Shown: positions 42,956-52,548 of the stretch, piece after piece
Layout: every line of letters begins with the position of its first letter
Numbering within the stretch: position 1 is the first letter of the stretch
NCBI RefSeq assembly: GCF_009451885.1
Contig: NZ_WIAO01000012.1
Coordinates: forward strand, 62,001 to 126,000
DNA from: Glycomyces albidus
Lineage (GTDB): Bacteria > Actinomycetota > Actinomycetes > Mycobacteriales > Micromonosporaceae
Reading direction: 5' to 3'
DNA length: 64,000 nucleotides
Translations under genes and position numbers: made by a program
Notes under the pieces: generated by a model
The model's database searches: none
Told to the model about the DNA's origin: nothing
Seen by the model: the letters and a program-made list of their open reading frames with translations, nothing else

Positions 42956-44156
42956 CGTGGTCGGGTTCGAGCTCGTCGAGGGCTGCGACTCCGAGGAGCT
43001 TCATGGTCCGTTCGACCTCTTGGCGGAGGATCGCGAGGGCGCGGTCGACGCCGTCGCGGCCGCCGGCCATGAGCCCGTACAGGTAGGCCCGGCCGATCAT
43101 GGTGAACCGGGCGCCCAGGGCGATGGAGGCGACGATGTCGGCGCCGGACATGATCCCGGTGTCCAGGTGCACCTCGATGTCGCGGCCGACCTCCCTGACC
43201 ACCTCGGGCAGCAGGTGGAAGGGGACCGGGGCCCGGTCGAGCTGGCGGCCGCCGTGGTTGGAGAGCGTCACCGCGTCCACGCCGGCCTCGGCGCACCGCT
43301 TGGCGTCGGCGACGGTCTGGACGCCCTTGACCACGAGCTTTCCGGGCCACTGCGCTTTGATCCAGGCCAGGTCGGTGTAGTCGACGGTGGGGTCGAACAT
43401 GGTGTCGAGCAGCTCGGCCACGGTGCCCGGCCAGCGGCTGAGCGAGGCGAACGCGAGCGGTTCGGTGGTGAGCAGGTCGAACCACCAGTGCGGTCTGCGG
43501 GCCATGTCGAGGAAGGTGCGGGCGGTGATCGCCGGCGGGATCGCGAATCCGTTGCGCTGGTCGCGGAGCCGGGCGCCGGCCACCGGCACGTCCACGGTCA
43601 CCAGGAGCGTGTCGAACCCGGCCGCGGCGGCCCGCTCGACCAGGGCCATGGACCGGTCGCGGTCCTTCCACATGTAGAGCTGGAACCAGTGCCGCCCGGC
43701 CGGGCCGCCCGCCGCGGCGACGGTCTCGATCGGGGTGGTGCCCATCGTGGAGAGCGCGAACGGGATGCCCGCGGCCGCGGCCGCGGCGGCGCCGGCGATC
43801 TCGCCGTCGGTGTGCATCATGCGGGTGAACCCGGTGGGTGCGATGCCGAACGGCAGCGCCGCGCGCTTGCCCAGCACGTCCCAGCCGGTGTCGAGGTTCG
43901 ACACGTCGCGCAGGATCGCGGGGTGGAACTCGATGTCGGCGAACGCCTGCCGGGCCCGGGCCAGCGACAGCTCGCCCTCGGCCGCGCCTTCGGTGTAGTC
44001 GAACGCGGCCCGCGGCGTCCGGCGCCGGGCGATGTCGCGCAGGTCGGCGATCGTCAGCGCCGCGCCCAGCCGCCGCCGCTTCCCGTTGAGAACGGGCCGC
44101 TTGAACCGCATCAGCGGCAGGACGTCTGCGGGGCGAGGGAATTGTCGCTTGGTCAT
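42918..44156 (-). CDS. lldD: FMN-dependent alpha-hydroxy-acid dehydrogenase (LldD-like)
   Basis: 412 residues. The FMN-binding alpha/beta barrel has the expected blocks: [30 protein letters not shown] (read [18 protein letters not shown]), [27 protein letters not shown] and the catalytic [10 protein letters not shown], then [13 protein letters not shown]. Family members oxidise L-lactate, mandelate or mycofactocin-linked substrates. The gene follows kup on the same strand after 101 bases with no strong hairpin between. Specific substrate is uncertain. Confidence 0.9.
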   Translation of the reverse strand: MTKRQFPRPADVLPLMRFKRPVLNGKRRRLGAALTIADLRDIARRRTPRAAFDYTEGAAEGELSLARARQAFADIEFHPAILRDVSNLDTGWDVLGKRAALPFGIAPTGFTRMMHTDGEIAGAAAAAAAGIPFALSTMGTTPIETVAAAGGPAGRHWFQLYMWKDRDRSMALVERAAAAGFDTLLVTVDVPVAGARLRDQRNGFAIPPAITARTFLDMARRPHWWFDLLTTEPLAFASLSRWPGTVAELLDTMFDPTVDYTDLAWIKAQWPGKLVVKGVQTVADAKRCAEAGVDAVTLSNHGGRQLDRAPVPFHLLPEVVREVGRDIEVHLDTGIMSGADIVASIALGARFTMIGRAYLYGLMAGGRDGVDRALAILRQEVERTMKLLGVAALDELEPDHVTQLRRLVPRAS

Positions 44157-44257
44157 ATGAGGGCCTCACGGGTGGGACGGCGGGGTGGTCCGGGGCCATT
44201 GTCGCCGACGCGGCGCCCCGAATCCAGGGGCTTCCCGATCCGGCGCCAACGGCCCGT

Positions 44258-46228
44258 TCACACCTCGATGTGCGATCCGATGATCATCGTGCGGTCCCGC
44301 GGGAGCCGGAAGTGCTCGGCGGCGTCGGCGGTGATGTGGGACGTGGCGATGAACAGGTGCTTGCGCCAGGTCGCCATCGTCCGCGCCCGTCCGGGTTTGA
44401 GCTGGATCGTCGAGAGGAAGTACGTGGCCCGGTCGAGGTCGAGCCGCCTGCCCTCGGCCTGCTCCCGGTCGACCCCCTCGAGTGCGCGCGGCACGTCGGG
44501 GGTCTCCATGTACCCGAAGCGGGCGGTCACGTGGATGACCGCGTCCCGGTCGTCCCCGAGCTGGTCGACCCGGAGCCGGTCGGCGTCGGCCACCCGCGGG
44601 ACCGGCTGGGTCTCGACCGAGAGGATCACGATCTGCGAGTGCCGGGCGTGGTTCTGCTCCAGGTTCGAACGCATCGCCAGCGGCGCGCTGTGCTTGCCGC
44701 GGTCGAGGAAGATCGCCGTCCCCGGCACCCGGGCGACCTTCGGTTCGCCCTCGCGGAGCCGCTCGACGAACTCCACCAGCGACCCCTCGCGGCGCTCGCG
44801 CTCGGCGGTGACGACGTCGCGGCCGCGCTGCCACGTGATCATGACCGTGAACGCGGCGACGCCGATGAGCAGCGGCAGCCACGCGCCGTGGACGATCTTC
44901 GTCGAGCTCGCCGCCAGGAACGCCAGGTCGATCGCGAGGAGCAGCCCGCCGCCGGTCGCGAGCAGCCACATCGGTGCGCCCCACCGGGTCCGGGCCACGT
45001 ACAGGAACAGGAACGACACGATCGTGATCGTCCCGATCACGGCCATGCCGTACGCGAACGCGAGCGCCTCCGAGGTCCGGAACGCGAACACCAGGACCAG
45101 CACGGACGCCATGAGCAGCCAGTTGATCCACGGCACGTAGATCTGGCCGTACCAGTGCTCCGAGGTGTGCGCGACGCGCAGCCGCGGCAGGTAGCCCAGC
45201 TCGGACGCCTGCGCGGCGACGGAGAACGCCCCGCTGATGACCGCCTGGGCGGCGATCACCGTGGCCACGGTGGTGAGGAGCAGCAGCGGGATCCGCAGCG
45301 CCTCCGGAGCGAGCAGGAAGAACGACCCGGAGATGTTCGCGGTGTCCTCCAGGATGAGGGCGCCCTGGCCCATGTAGTTGAGCATCACCGAAGGGAACAC
45401 GATGAACAGCCAGGCCCGCGAGATCGGCTTGCGTCCGAAGTGGCCCATGTCGGCGTAGAGCGCCTCGGCCCCGGTGAACGTGAGGATGACCGCCGCCAGT
45501 GCGAAGAACGCGATGCCGAAGTGCCCGAACACGAACTCGATCGCGTACACCGGCGAGAGCGCCCGCAGGATCTCGGGGTTGCGGGCGATCCCGCCGATCC
45601 CCAGGAGCGCGAGCGCGGTGAACCAGACGGCGACGATCGGCCCGAACCAGCGCCCGATGACGTGCGTGCCGCGCTTCTGGACCGCGAACAGCAGGACGAT
45701 GATGACCGCCGTCGCGGGGATGATGACCGGTTCGAGGCCGCTGTTCACGGTCTTGACGCCCTCGACGGCCGAGAGCACCGAGATCGCGGGGGTGATCATC
45801 GAGTCGCCGAGGAACAGCGCGGCGCCGAAGATGCCGAGGGCCGCGAGGGCGAGCGCGCTCCTGCGCCCGCGGCCCGAGGCGTGGCGGCGGATCAGCGTGA
45901 TCAGGGCCATGATGCCGCCCTCGCCGTCGTTGTCGGCGCGCATGGCCAGGCCCACGTAGAAGACCGTGACGATGATCGTGACCGACCAGAAGATCAGGGA
46001 CACGATGCCGAACACGTTCGCCGTGTTCACCGGGACCGGGTGCGGGTCGCCCGGGTTGAAGATCGTCTGCAGGGCGTAGATCGGGCTGGTGCCGATGTCG
46101 CCGTAGACGACGCCGAGCGCGCCGACGATCAGCGCCAGGCGCAGCCGGCCGCCTTCGCGAGGGTGCCGCGGGGCCGTGCCGACCGGTGCTTGCAGATCGA
46201 CCTCGCCCTCGCTGGTTCGAGCGGTCAC
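44258..46228 (-). CDS. kup: KUP-family potassium transporter
   Basis: 656 residues. The N-terminal two thirds contain about twelve membrane segments with family signatures GVVYGDIGTSPIYALQTIF, GDSMITPAISVLSAVEG, ALYADMGHFGRKPI and YMGQGALIL; the C-terminal third is cytosolic. KUP proteins take up K+ with protons. GTG at 46228 is preferred because GGGAG lies six bases upstream; the frame extends to a second GTG at 46252. I looked for a c-di-AMP riboswitch, common before actinobacterial K+ transporters, but the 193-base gap to the divergent helicase is too short and shows none. Confidence 0.95.
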   Translation of the reverse strand: MTARTSEGEVDLQAPVGTAPRHPREGGRLRLALIVGALGVVYGDIGTSPIYALQTIFNPGDPHPVPVNTANVFGIVSLIFWSVTIIVTVFYVGLAMRADNDGEGGIMALITLIRRHASGRGRRSALALAALGIFGAALFLGDSMITPAISVLSAVEGVKTVNSGLEPVIIPATAVIIVLLFAVQKRGTHVIGRWFGPIVAVWFTALALLGIGGIARNPEILRALSPVYAIEFVFGHFGIAFFALAAVILTFTGAEALYADMGHFGRKPISRAWLFIVFPSVMLNYMGQGALILEDTANISGSFFLLAPEALRIPLLLLTTVATVIAAQAVISGAFSVAAQASELGYLPRLRVAHTSEHWYGQIYVPWINWLLMASVLVLVFAFRTSEALAFAYGMAVIGTITIVSFLFLYVARTRWGAPMWLLATGGGLLLAIDLAFLAASSTKIVHGAWLPLLIGVAAFTVMITWQRGRDVVTAERERREGSLVEFVERLREGEPKVARVPGTAIFLDRGKHSAPLAMRSNLEQNHARHSQIVILSVETQPVPRVADADRLRVDQLGDDRDAVIHVTARFGYMETPDVPRALEGVDREQAEGRRLDLDRATYFLSTIQLKPGRARTMATWRKHLFIATSHITADAAEHFRLPRDRTMIIGSHIEV

Positions 46229-46298
46229 GTGAGCTCCCTTCCGGTGCCGCACGCTAACGTGGTCCGCCGGTGGGATGCCAGGCCGAAGGCGCCTTCAG

Positions 46299-46378
46299 GC
46301 GAATCCATATGTGTTCTTGACACGCGTCCGGGCGATCCATACGGGCTCTTGACGCGCCGCCGACGCGGTCCCTACGGC
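46299..46378 (+). promoter_or_regulatory. Two direct repeats carrying tandem -35 elements
   Basis: GCGAATCCATATGTGTTCTTGACACGCG-type sequence at 46299-46328 is repeated in altered form at 46332-46360 (GCGATCCATACGGGCTCTTGACGCG). Each contains a TTGAC -35 (46317 and 46349), with TACGG-type -10s about 17-18 bases on. They lie upstream of the lhr-like gene, in the shared region with kup. Confidence 0.5.
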
Positions 46379-46421
46379 GAATCCCCGCCCGGTGTCGGTC
46401 CCCCGGGGCACCATTGACCCC

Positions 46422-49400
46422 ATGTCCCGAGGCGCACCGCGAGCAGCAGCACCCGACCCGTCGCTCGACCGGTTCTCCCCGGCCACGTCGTCGTGGTTCA
46501 CCCGCGCCTTCGGCGCCCCGACCGAAGCCCAGCGGGGCGCGTGGGCGGCGCTGGCCGAGGACCGGGACGTCCTGGTGGTCGCGCCCACCGGCTCGGGCAA
46601 GACCCTCGCGGCGTTCCTGTCCTCCCTCGACGCCCTCGCCTCGGTCCCGCCGCCGGCCGAACCCAAGCGCCGCTGCCGCGTGCTCTACATCTCCCCGCTC
46701 AAGGCCCTCGGCGTCGACGTCGAGCGCAACCTCGCCGCGCCCCTCGACGGCATCCGCGAGGAGGCCCGCCGCCTCGACCTGCCCGAACCCGACATCCGGG
46801 TCGCGATCCGCTCCGGCGACACGCCGCAGCACGAACGCCGCTCGATCGCGACCCGCCCGCCCGACATCCTCATCACCACGCCCGAGTCGCTGTTCCTCAT
46901 GCTCACCTCCAGCGCCCGCGACGCCCTCGCCGGCGTCGAGACGGTGATCCTCGACGAGGTCCACGCCGTCGCGGGCACCAAGCGCGGCGCGCACCTCGCC
47001 CTCTCGCTGGAGCGCCTCGACGCCCGCCTGGACCGGCCCGCCCGCCGCATCGGGCTGTCGGCCACGGTCCGCCCGGTCGACGAGGTCGCCCGGTTCCTCT
47101 CGCCGCGCCGCGACGTGGCGATCGTCCAGCCGCCCTCCGACAAGCGCTGGGACCTGCAGGTGGTCGTGCCGGTCGAGGACATGTCCGCGCTCGGCGACGC
47201 CCCCGCCTCCCTGACCTCGTCGGACGCCCGCTCCGCGGGCTCGATCTGGCCGCACGTCGAGGAGCGCATCGTCGACCTCGTCGAGGCCCACCGCTCGACC
47301 ATCGTCTTCGCCAACGCCCGCCGCGTCGCCGAACGCCTCTCCAACCGCCTCAACGAGATCGCATTCGAACGCCGCCACGGCTTCGCCCTGCCCGAGGACC
47401 ACGGCCCCGCCGTCACCATGGGCGGCTCGGGCGCCGCCGCGGGCGCGCCGCCCGTCCTCTCCCGCACCCACCACGGCTCGATCTCGAAGGAGCAGCGCGC
47501 CGAGGTCGAAGGCGACCTCAAGGCCGGGCGGCTGCCCGCCGTCGTCGCCACCTCCAGCCTCGAACTCGGCATCGACATGGGCGCGGTCGACCTCGTCGTC
47601 CAGGTCGAGGCCCCGCCGTCGGTCGCCTCCGGCCTCCAGCGCGTCGGCCGCGCCGGCCACCAGGTCGGCGCCGTCTCCCGCGGCGTGTTCTTCCCGAAGG
47701 TCCGCAGCGACCTCATCCAGTCCGCGGTCGTCGCCGAGCGGATGCGCGACGGCCGGATCGAGGCCCTCCGCATCCCCGCCAACCCGCTCGACGTCCTCGC
47801 CCAGCAGCTCGTGGCCATGGCCGCCATGGACGAATGGGACGTCGGCGACCTCCTCGGCCTCGTCCGCCGCGCCGCCCCGTTCGCGTCCCTGCCCGACTCG
47901 GCGTTCGACGCGACCCTCGACATGCTCGCGGGCCGCTACCCCTCCGACGCGTTCGCCGAACTGCGCCCGCGCCTGGTCTGGGACCGCACCGCCGGGACCG
48001 TCGCCGGCCGCCCCGGCGCCCAGCGCCTCGCCGTCACCTCCGGCGGCACCATCCCCGACCGCGGCCTCTTCGGCGTCTTCCTGCAAGGGCACGGCCTCCC
48101 CGGCGCCGCCGCGGGCCGCGGCGGCGGCCGCGTCGGCGAACTCGACGAGGAGATGGTCTACGAGTCCCGCGTCGGCGACGTGTTCACCCTCGGCACCTCC
48201 TCATGGCGCATCGAGGAGATCACCCGCGACCGCGTCATGGTCTCCCCGGCCCCCGGCGTGCCCGGCCGCCTCCCGTTCTGGCACGGCGACGGCCTCGGCC
48301 GCCCCCTCGAACTCGGCCGCGCCCTCGGCGCGTTCGTCCGCGAACTGTCCGCAATGGACGACACTGCGGCGCACGCCCGCCTCGCCGCCGCCGGACTCGA
48401 CGACTTCGCCGCCCGCAACGCCATCGCCTACCTCGCCGAGCAGCGCGAGGCCACCGGCCACGTCCCCGACGACCGCACCATCGTCATCGAGCGGTTCCGC
48501 GACGAGATGGGGGACTGGCGCATCGTCGTCCACTCCCCGTTCGGCGCCCAGGTCCACGCCCCCTGGGCCCTCGCCCTCGGCGAGCGCCTCCGCGACCGCT
48601 ACGGCGTCGACCCCCAGCTCATGCACCACGACGACGGCATCGTCCTGCGCCTGCCGGACAGCGACGCCTACAGCGGCGACCCCACCGGCGCCGACCAGGC
48701 GCCCGTCCGCGCCGACGACCTCGTCTTCGACAAGGGCGCCATCGGCGCCATCGTCACCAGGGCCGTCTCCGGCTCCTCACTGTTCGCCTCCCGCTTCCGC
48801 GAAGCAGCCGCCCGCGCCCTGCTCCTCCCGCACCGCCAGCCCGGCAAACGCCAGCCCCTGTGGCAGCAGCGGCTCCGCTCCTCCCAGCTCCTCGAAGTCG
48901 CCGGGCAGTTCCCGAGCTTCCCGATCATCCTCGAAGCCGTCCGCGAAGTCCTCCAGGACGTCTACGACGTGCCCGGCCTGACCGACCTCATGGCCGACCT
49001 CGACGCCCGCGAGGTCCGCCTCGTCGAGGTCACCACCGCCGACCCCTCGCCGTTCGCCCGCTCCCTCCTCTTCGGATACGTCGCCCAGTTCATGTACGAA
49101 GGGGACACCCCGCTCGCCGAACGCCGCGCCGCCGCCCTCTCCCTCGACTCCCGGCTCCTCGCCGACCTCCTCGGCCAGGTCGAGCTCCGCGACCTCCTCG
49201 ACCCCGACGTCCTCGCCGAGGTCGAGCGCGAACTCCAGTGGCGCACCGAGGACCGCCGCGCCCGAGACGCCGAGAGCGTCGCCGACCTCCTCCGCGTCCT
49301 CGGCCCCCTCACCGAGGACGAGCTCGCCGAACGCGGCGCGGCCCCCGCCTGGGCCGAGACCCTCGCCGACGCCGGCCGCGCGATCCGCGTCGACATCGCC

Positions 49401-51071
49401 GGCCGGCCGCACTGGGCCGCCGTCGAAGACGCCGGCCGCCTCCGCGACGCCCTCGGCACCGCCCTCCCCGCCGGCATCCCCGGCGCCTTCACCGAGCCCG
49501 TGGACGACCCCCTCGGCGACCTCCTCGCCCGCTACGCCCGCACCCACGGCCCCTTCACCACCGCCGAAGCCGCCGCCCGCTTCGGACTCGGCACCGCCGT
49601 CGCCGAACACGCCCTGCGCCGCATCGCACCCGACAAGCTCGTCGAAGGCGAGTTCCGCCCCGGCGGCGAACACCTCGAATGGTGCGACGCGACCGTCCTG
49701 CGGCGCCTGCGCCGCCGCTCCCTCGCCGCCCTCCGCAAAGAACTCGAACCCGTCCCGCCCGCCGCGCTCGCCGAATTCCTGCCGCGCTGGCAGCACCTCG
49801 GCGGCAAGGAGTCCTCCACCGAGGACTACCGGCTCGAAGGCGTCGACGGCCTCGCCCGCGCCGTCGAGCAGCTTCAAGGGGCCGCCGTCCCGGCCTCCGC
49901 CCTGGAGCAGCTCATCCTCCCGTCCCGCGTCGACGACTACCGCCCGGCGATGCTCGACGAGCTGACCGCCTCCGGCGACGTCGTCTGGGCCGGCGCGGGC
50001 GCCCTGCCCGGCAAGGACGGCTGGATCGCGCTCTATCCCGCCGAGACCGCCCCGCTGCTCCTCCCGCCGCCCCGCGACCTCGCGCTCGACGGCCTCCACC
50101 GCGCGATCCTGGACGCACTCGACGGCGGCTACGGCCTCTTCTTCCGCCAGCTCGCCGACCGCGTCCGCGAAGCCGGCCGCGCCGACGCCACCGACGCCGA
50201 CCTCACCGCGGCCCTGTGGGACCTGGCCTGGTCCGGCCGCGTCACCAACGACACCCTGGCGCCGCTGCGCGCCTTCCTCGGCTCCGGGCGCACCGCGGGC
50301 TCGACGGCCCACCGGGCCCGGCGGTCCGCCCCGCGCGCCCGGTACGGCGGCGGCTGGCGCGACCTGAACCGCCAGGCCCCCGCCGCCGCCCCCACGGTCG
50401 CCGGCCGCTGGTCCCTGCTGCCCGTCCCCGAGGCCGACCCGACGCTCCGCGCCCACGCGCTCGCCCACACCCTGCTCGACCGCCACGGCGTCGTCACCCG
50501 CGGCGCCGTCGCGGCCGAAGGCGTCGAGGGCGGCTTCGCCAAGGTCTACCGGGTGCTCTCCGCCTTCGAGGAGTCCGGCAAGGCCCGCCGCGGCTACATC
50601 GTGGACGGCCTCGGCGCCGCCCAGTTCGCCATGGAAGGCGCGGTCGACCGGCTCCGCGGCCTCGCCGCCCGCCGCGAACGCGGCGACGCCGGCCCCGCGG
50701 TGGTCCTCGCCGCCGCCGACCCGGCGAACGCCTACGGTGCGGCGCTGCCCTGGCCCGAGGCCGCCTCCGGCCACAAGCCCGGCCGCAAGGCGGGCGCCGT
50801 CGTCGTCCTCGTCGGCGGCGACCTCGCGCTCTACCTCGAACGCGGCGGAAAGACCCTCCTCGCCTGGCCTGCAACGGAAACCGACCTGGCCGACGACCCG
50901 CGCGCGGCGGCCGCCACCGCGGCCCTCGCCGAAGCGGTCCGCGCCGGCCGCACCGGCGCGCTCCACATCGAACGCGTCAACGACACCTACGCCCCCGGCT
51001 CGGCCCTCGCCCCGGTCCTCGAAGCGGCCGGCTTCCACGCCACCCCGCAGGGCTTCCGCCTGCGCCCCTGA
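46422..51071 (+). CDS. lhr: Lhr-type ATP-dependent helicase (full length)
   Basis: 1549 residues, normal size for the large bacterial Lhr. Motif I is VVAPTGSGKTLAAFL (K60), motif Ia YISPLKALGVDVERNL, motif II DEVH (176-179), motif III SATVRP, then TSSLELGIDMGAVDLVVQ (IV/V region) and QRVGRAGHQ (VI). A long C-terminal half with winged-helix and Lhr-C domains follows. Lhr is a 3'-5' DNA/RNA helicase implicated in the mitomycin-damage response in mycobacteria. ATG at 46422 is used; an earlier GTG at 46392 lies in the promoter. The stop is three bases from the convergent truncated gene. Confidence 0.96.
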   Translation: MSRGAPRAAAPDPSLDRFSPATSSWFTRAFGAPTEAQRGAWAALAEDRDVLVVAPTGSGKTLAAFLSSLDALASVPPPAEPKRRCRVLYISPLKALGVDVERNLAAPLDGIREEARRLDLPEPDIRVAIRSGDTPQHERRSIATRPPDILITTPESLFLMLTSSARDALAGVETVILDEVHAVAGTKRGAHLALSLERLDARLDRPARRIGLSATVRPVDEVARFLSPRRDVAIVQPPSDKRWDLQVVVPVEDMSALGDAPASLTSSDARSAGSIWPHVEERIVDLVEAHRSTIVFANARRVAERLSNRLNEIAFERRHGFALPEDHGPAVTMGGSGAAAGAPPVLSRTHHGSISKEQRAEVEGDLKAGRLPAVVATSSLELGIDMGAVDLVVQVEAPPSVASGLQRVGRAGHQVGAVSRGVFFPKVRSDLIQSAVVAERMRDGRIEALRIPANPLDVLAQQLVAMAAMDEWDVGDLLGLVRRAAPFASLPDSAFDATLDMLAGRYPSDAFAELRPRLVWDRTAGTVAGRPGAQRLAVTSGGTIPDRGLFGVFLQGHGLPGAAAGRGGGRVGELDEEMVYESRVGDVFTLGTSSWRIEEITRDRVMVSPAPGVPGRLPFWHGDGLGRPLELGRALGAFVRELSAMDDTAAHARLAAAGLDDFAARNAIAYLAEQREATGHVPDDRTIVIERFRDEMGDWRIVVHSPFGAQVHAPWALALGERLRDRYGVDPQLMHHDDGIVLRLPDSDAYSGDPTGADQAPVRADDLVFDKGAIGAIVTRAVSGSSLFASRFREAAARALLLPHRQPGKRQPLWQQRLRSSQLLEVAGQFPSFPIILEAVREVLQDVYDVPGLTDLMADLDAREVRLVEVTTADPSPFARSLLFGYVAQFMYEGDTPLAERRAAALSLDSRLLADLLGQVELRDLLDPDVLAEVERELQWRTEDRRARDAESVADLLRVLGPLTEDELAERGAAPAWAETLADAGRAIRVDIAGRPHWAAVEDAGRLRDALGTALPAGIPGAFTEPVDDPLGDLLARYARTHGPFTTAEAAARFGLGTAVAEHALRRIAPDKLVEGEFRPGGEHLEWCDATVLRRLRRRSLAALRKELEPVPPAALAEFLPRWQHLGGKESSTEDYRLEGVDGLARAVEQLQGAAVPASALEQLILPSRVDDYRPAMLDELTASGDVVWAGAGALPGKDGWIALYPAETAPLLLPPPRDLALDGLHRAILDALDGGYGLFFRQLADRVREAGRADATDADLTAALWDLAWSGRVTNDTLAPLRAFLGSGRTAGSTAHRARRSAPRARYGGGWRDLNRQAPAAAPTVAGRWSLLPVPEADPTLRAHALAHTLLDRHGVVTRGAVAAEGVEGGFAKVYRVLSAFEESGKARRGYIVDGLGAAQFAMEGAVDRLRGLAARRERGDAGPAVVLAAADPANAYGAALPWPEAASGHKPGRKAGAVVVLVGGDLALYLERGGKTLLAWPATETDLADDPRAAAATAALAEAVRAGRTGALHIERVNDTYAPGSALAPVLEAAGFHATPQGFRLRP

Positions 51072-51074
51072 ACC

Positions 51075-51368
51075 TCAGCGCAGCAGGTCGAGGTCGTCGC
51101 CCCATGAGTCGAGGATCTCGCCGAGGCCGGCGGTGCGGGCCTTCCGTTCGACGTCGGCGAAGAGCCGCCGCTGGAGTCCGGTGGCGAGGATGCCGTCCAC
51201 CGTCTCCAGCAGCGCAGCGGTGTCCCATTGCGGCAGCGGGAACCGCTCGAGCTCCCATTCCAGGTGCATGCCCTCGTGGGCCCGCGATCCGAACAGCACG
51301 AGCCCGACGACCGCCGGGTCCTCGGTCGCGGTGCGCACGAACTCGTCGTGGCCGAGGGGGTCGTTCAT
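51075..51368 (-). pseudogene. Internally deleted nucleotidyltransferase-like gene
   Basis: 97 residues. The start DPAVVGLVLFGSRAHEGM is the GS-motif of the pol-beta nucleotidyltransferase fold, but the text jumps directly to HLEWELERFPLPQWDTAALL and a helical end (RRLFADVERKARTAGLGEIL). The catalytic DxD strand and about 100 or more residues expected in the middle are missing, so it is probably an in-frame deletion product without enzymatic activity. The ATG overlaps the phosphotransferase TGA as ATGA, so it is still coupled and translated. Confidence 0.65.
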
Positions 51369-52336
51369 CGGCGCCGTCCCAGCCGCATCCAGTAGTCCTC
51401 GCGTCCCGTGTCGATCGGGAGCGGTTCGCCGCGGAAGGACGGGAGGCGGTTGAGCATGAGCTGCACCGCCGGGGCGTTTGCCATGCCGCGGTAGATGTCG
51501 AGCGCCCACAGGCCGTTGACGATCACGAGCGCCCGCAGCCGCTGCTCGATGCCGTCGTCGGCTCCGGCGCCGCCGAAGCCCTGCGCCACAAGGCGGTCCA
51601 GGTCGTAGTCGGCCTGGATGCGGGTGCTCGGCATGACCGGGGCCCACAGTACGTAGCGCGCGAGCTCCCACATCGGGTCGCCGATCATGACCGCCTCCCA
51701 GTCGAAGACGCCGGCGACCGCGTCGCCTTCGACGGTGAAGTTCCCCGGGTTGAGGTCGCCGTGGACGAGCTGCCGCGCCACCGGGAGCTGCGCGGCGATG
51801 CCCAGGGCGGTCGCGGTCAGCTCCTCGGCCATCTCGCGGTCGGCCGGGTCCTCCAGGTAGTCCCAGTCGGCCGGGAGGAGCGAGCGGAGCTGCCCGGTCC
51901 AGTCCCCGTGCAGCCCGTTCCCGGTCGCCGGGTCGACCGAGCCGGAGCCTTCGGCGGCGCCGAGGTCGACCGCTGCGATGGCGTCGATGACGGCGCGCAC
52001 CGCCGGCGCGCAGCGGCGCTGGTGCGCCTCGTCCGAGCCTGTCAGATGGACGCCGCCGAGTCGCTCGGAGACGCAGCAGTAGGCGTCGGCGATCGGGCCG
52101 ACGTGCAGCACCTCGGGGACCGGCACGGCCGTGCCCGCGAGCGCGCGGGCCGCCCACGCGTCCTTGTCGAATCCGATGCGGCGCGGAGCGATCCGGACCA
52201 CGAGGTCCCGGCCGTTTGCGCGGAACGCGAACGCCTGGGAGACCTCGCCTTCGGCGATCGGCGTCCAGTGGCTGAGGGGGCCGAGCAGGTCGCGCATCGC
52301 CTGCGCGGCCTCCTCGCCGGTGAATGCGGTCTTCAT
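51365..52336 (-). CDS. Aminoglycoside phosphotransferase-family kinase
   Basis: 323 residues of the APH/choline-kinase fold. Brenner motif LVHGDLNPGNFTVEGDAVAG contains the catalytic Asp, and VFDWEAVMIGDPMWELARYV the metal-binding DWE. The N-lobe has IAEGEVSQAFAF and LVVRIAP for nucleotide binding. The family phosphorylates varied hydroxyl substrates; I do not infer drug resistance from this alone. ATG at 52336 is used because the extension upstream lies in the divergent FHA promoter. Coupled to the truncated nucleotidyltransferase gene. Confidence 0.88.
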   Translation of the reverse strand: MKTAFTGEEAAQAMRDLLGPLSHWTPIAEGEVSQAFAFRANGRDLVVRIAPRRIGFDKDAWAARALAGTAVPVPEVLHVGPIADAYCCVSERLGGVHLTGSDEAHQRRCAPAVRAVIDAIAAVDLGAAEGSGSVDPATGNGLHGDWTGQLRSLLPADWDYLEDPADREMAEELTATALGIAAQLPVARQLVHGDLNPGNFTVEGDAVAGVFDWEAVMIGDPMWELARYVLWAPVMPSTRIQADYDLDRLVAQGFGGAGADDGIEQRLRALVIVNGLWALDIYRGMANAPAVQLMLNRLPSFRGEPLPIDTGREDYWMRLGRRR

Positions 52337-52548
52337 CGCCCTCCAGGCTAGGACCGCGGCCCGGGCCCGCCAACCGGATTTCGGCCGCCCCGAACCGAAG
52401 CGGACCGGCCGACGCTTCCGAGCGGGCGTCGCCGGCCTGGCACGCGACGCGCTCGCGACCTCGCCCGCGGCGGCGTCGCGAGAGGGGTCCCGCGCGGCCG
52501 CGGCGATAATCGGGTGCAGCACCGAACCCCCTGAAAGGAACGCCTGCG

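Noticed and set aside
46229-46421. Possible c-di-AMP riboswitch before kup
   Set aside because: The region is short, shared with a divergent promoter, and shows direct repeats instead of the conserved riboswitch cores.
51365-52336. Antibiotic resistance gene
   Set aside because: The APH fold is present but the family is broad; the neighbours give no sign of a resistance island.
46493-52351. 1952-residue plus-strand frame overlapping lhr
   Set aside because: Arg/Pro-rich out-of-phase reading of lhr and the following minus-strand genes.
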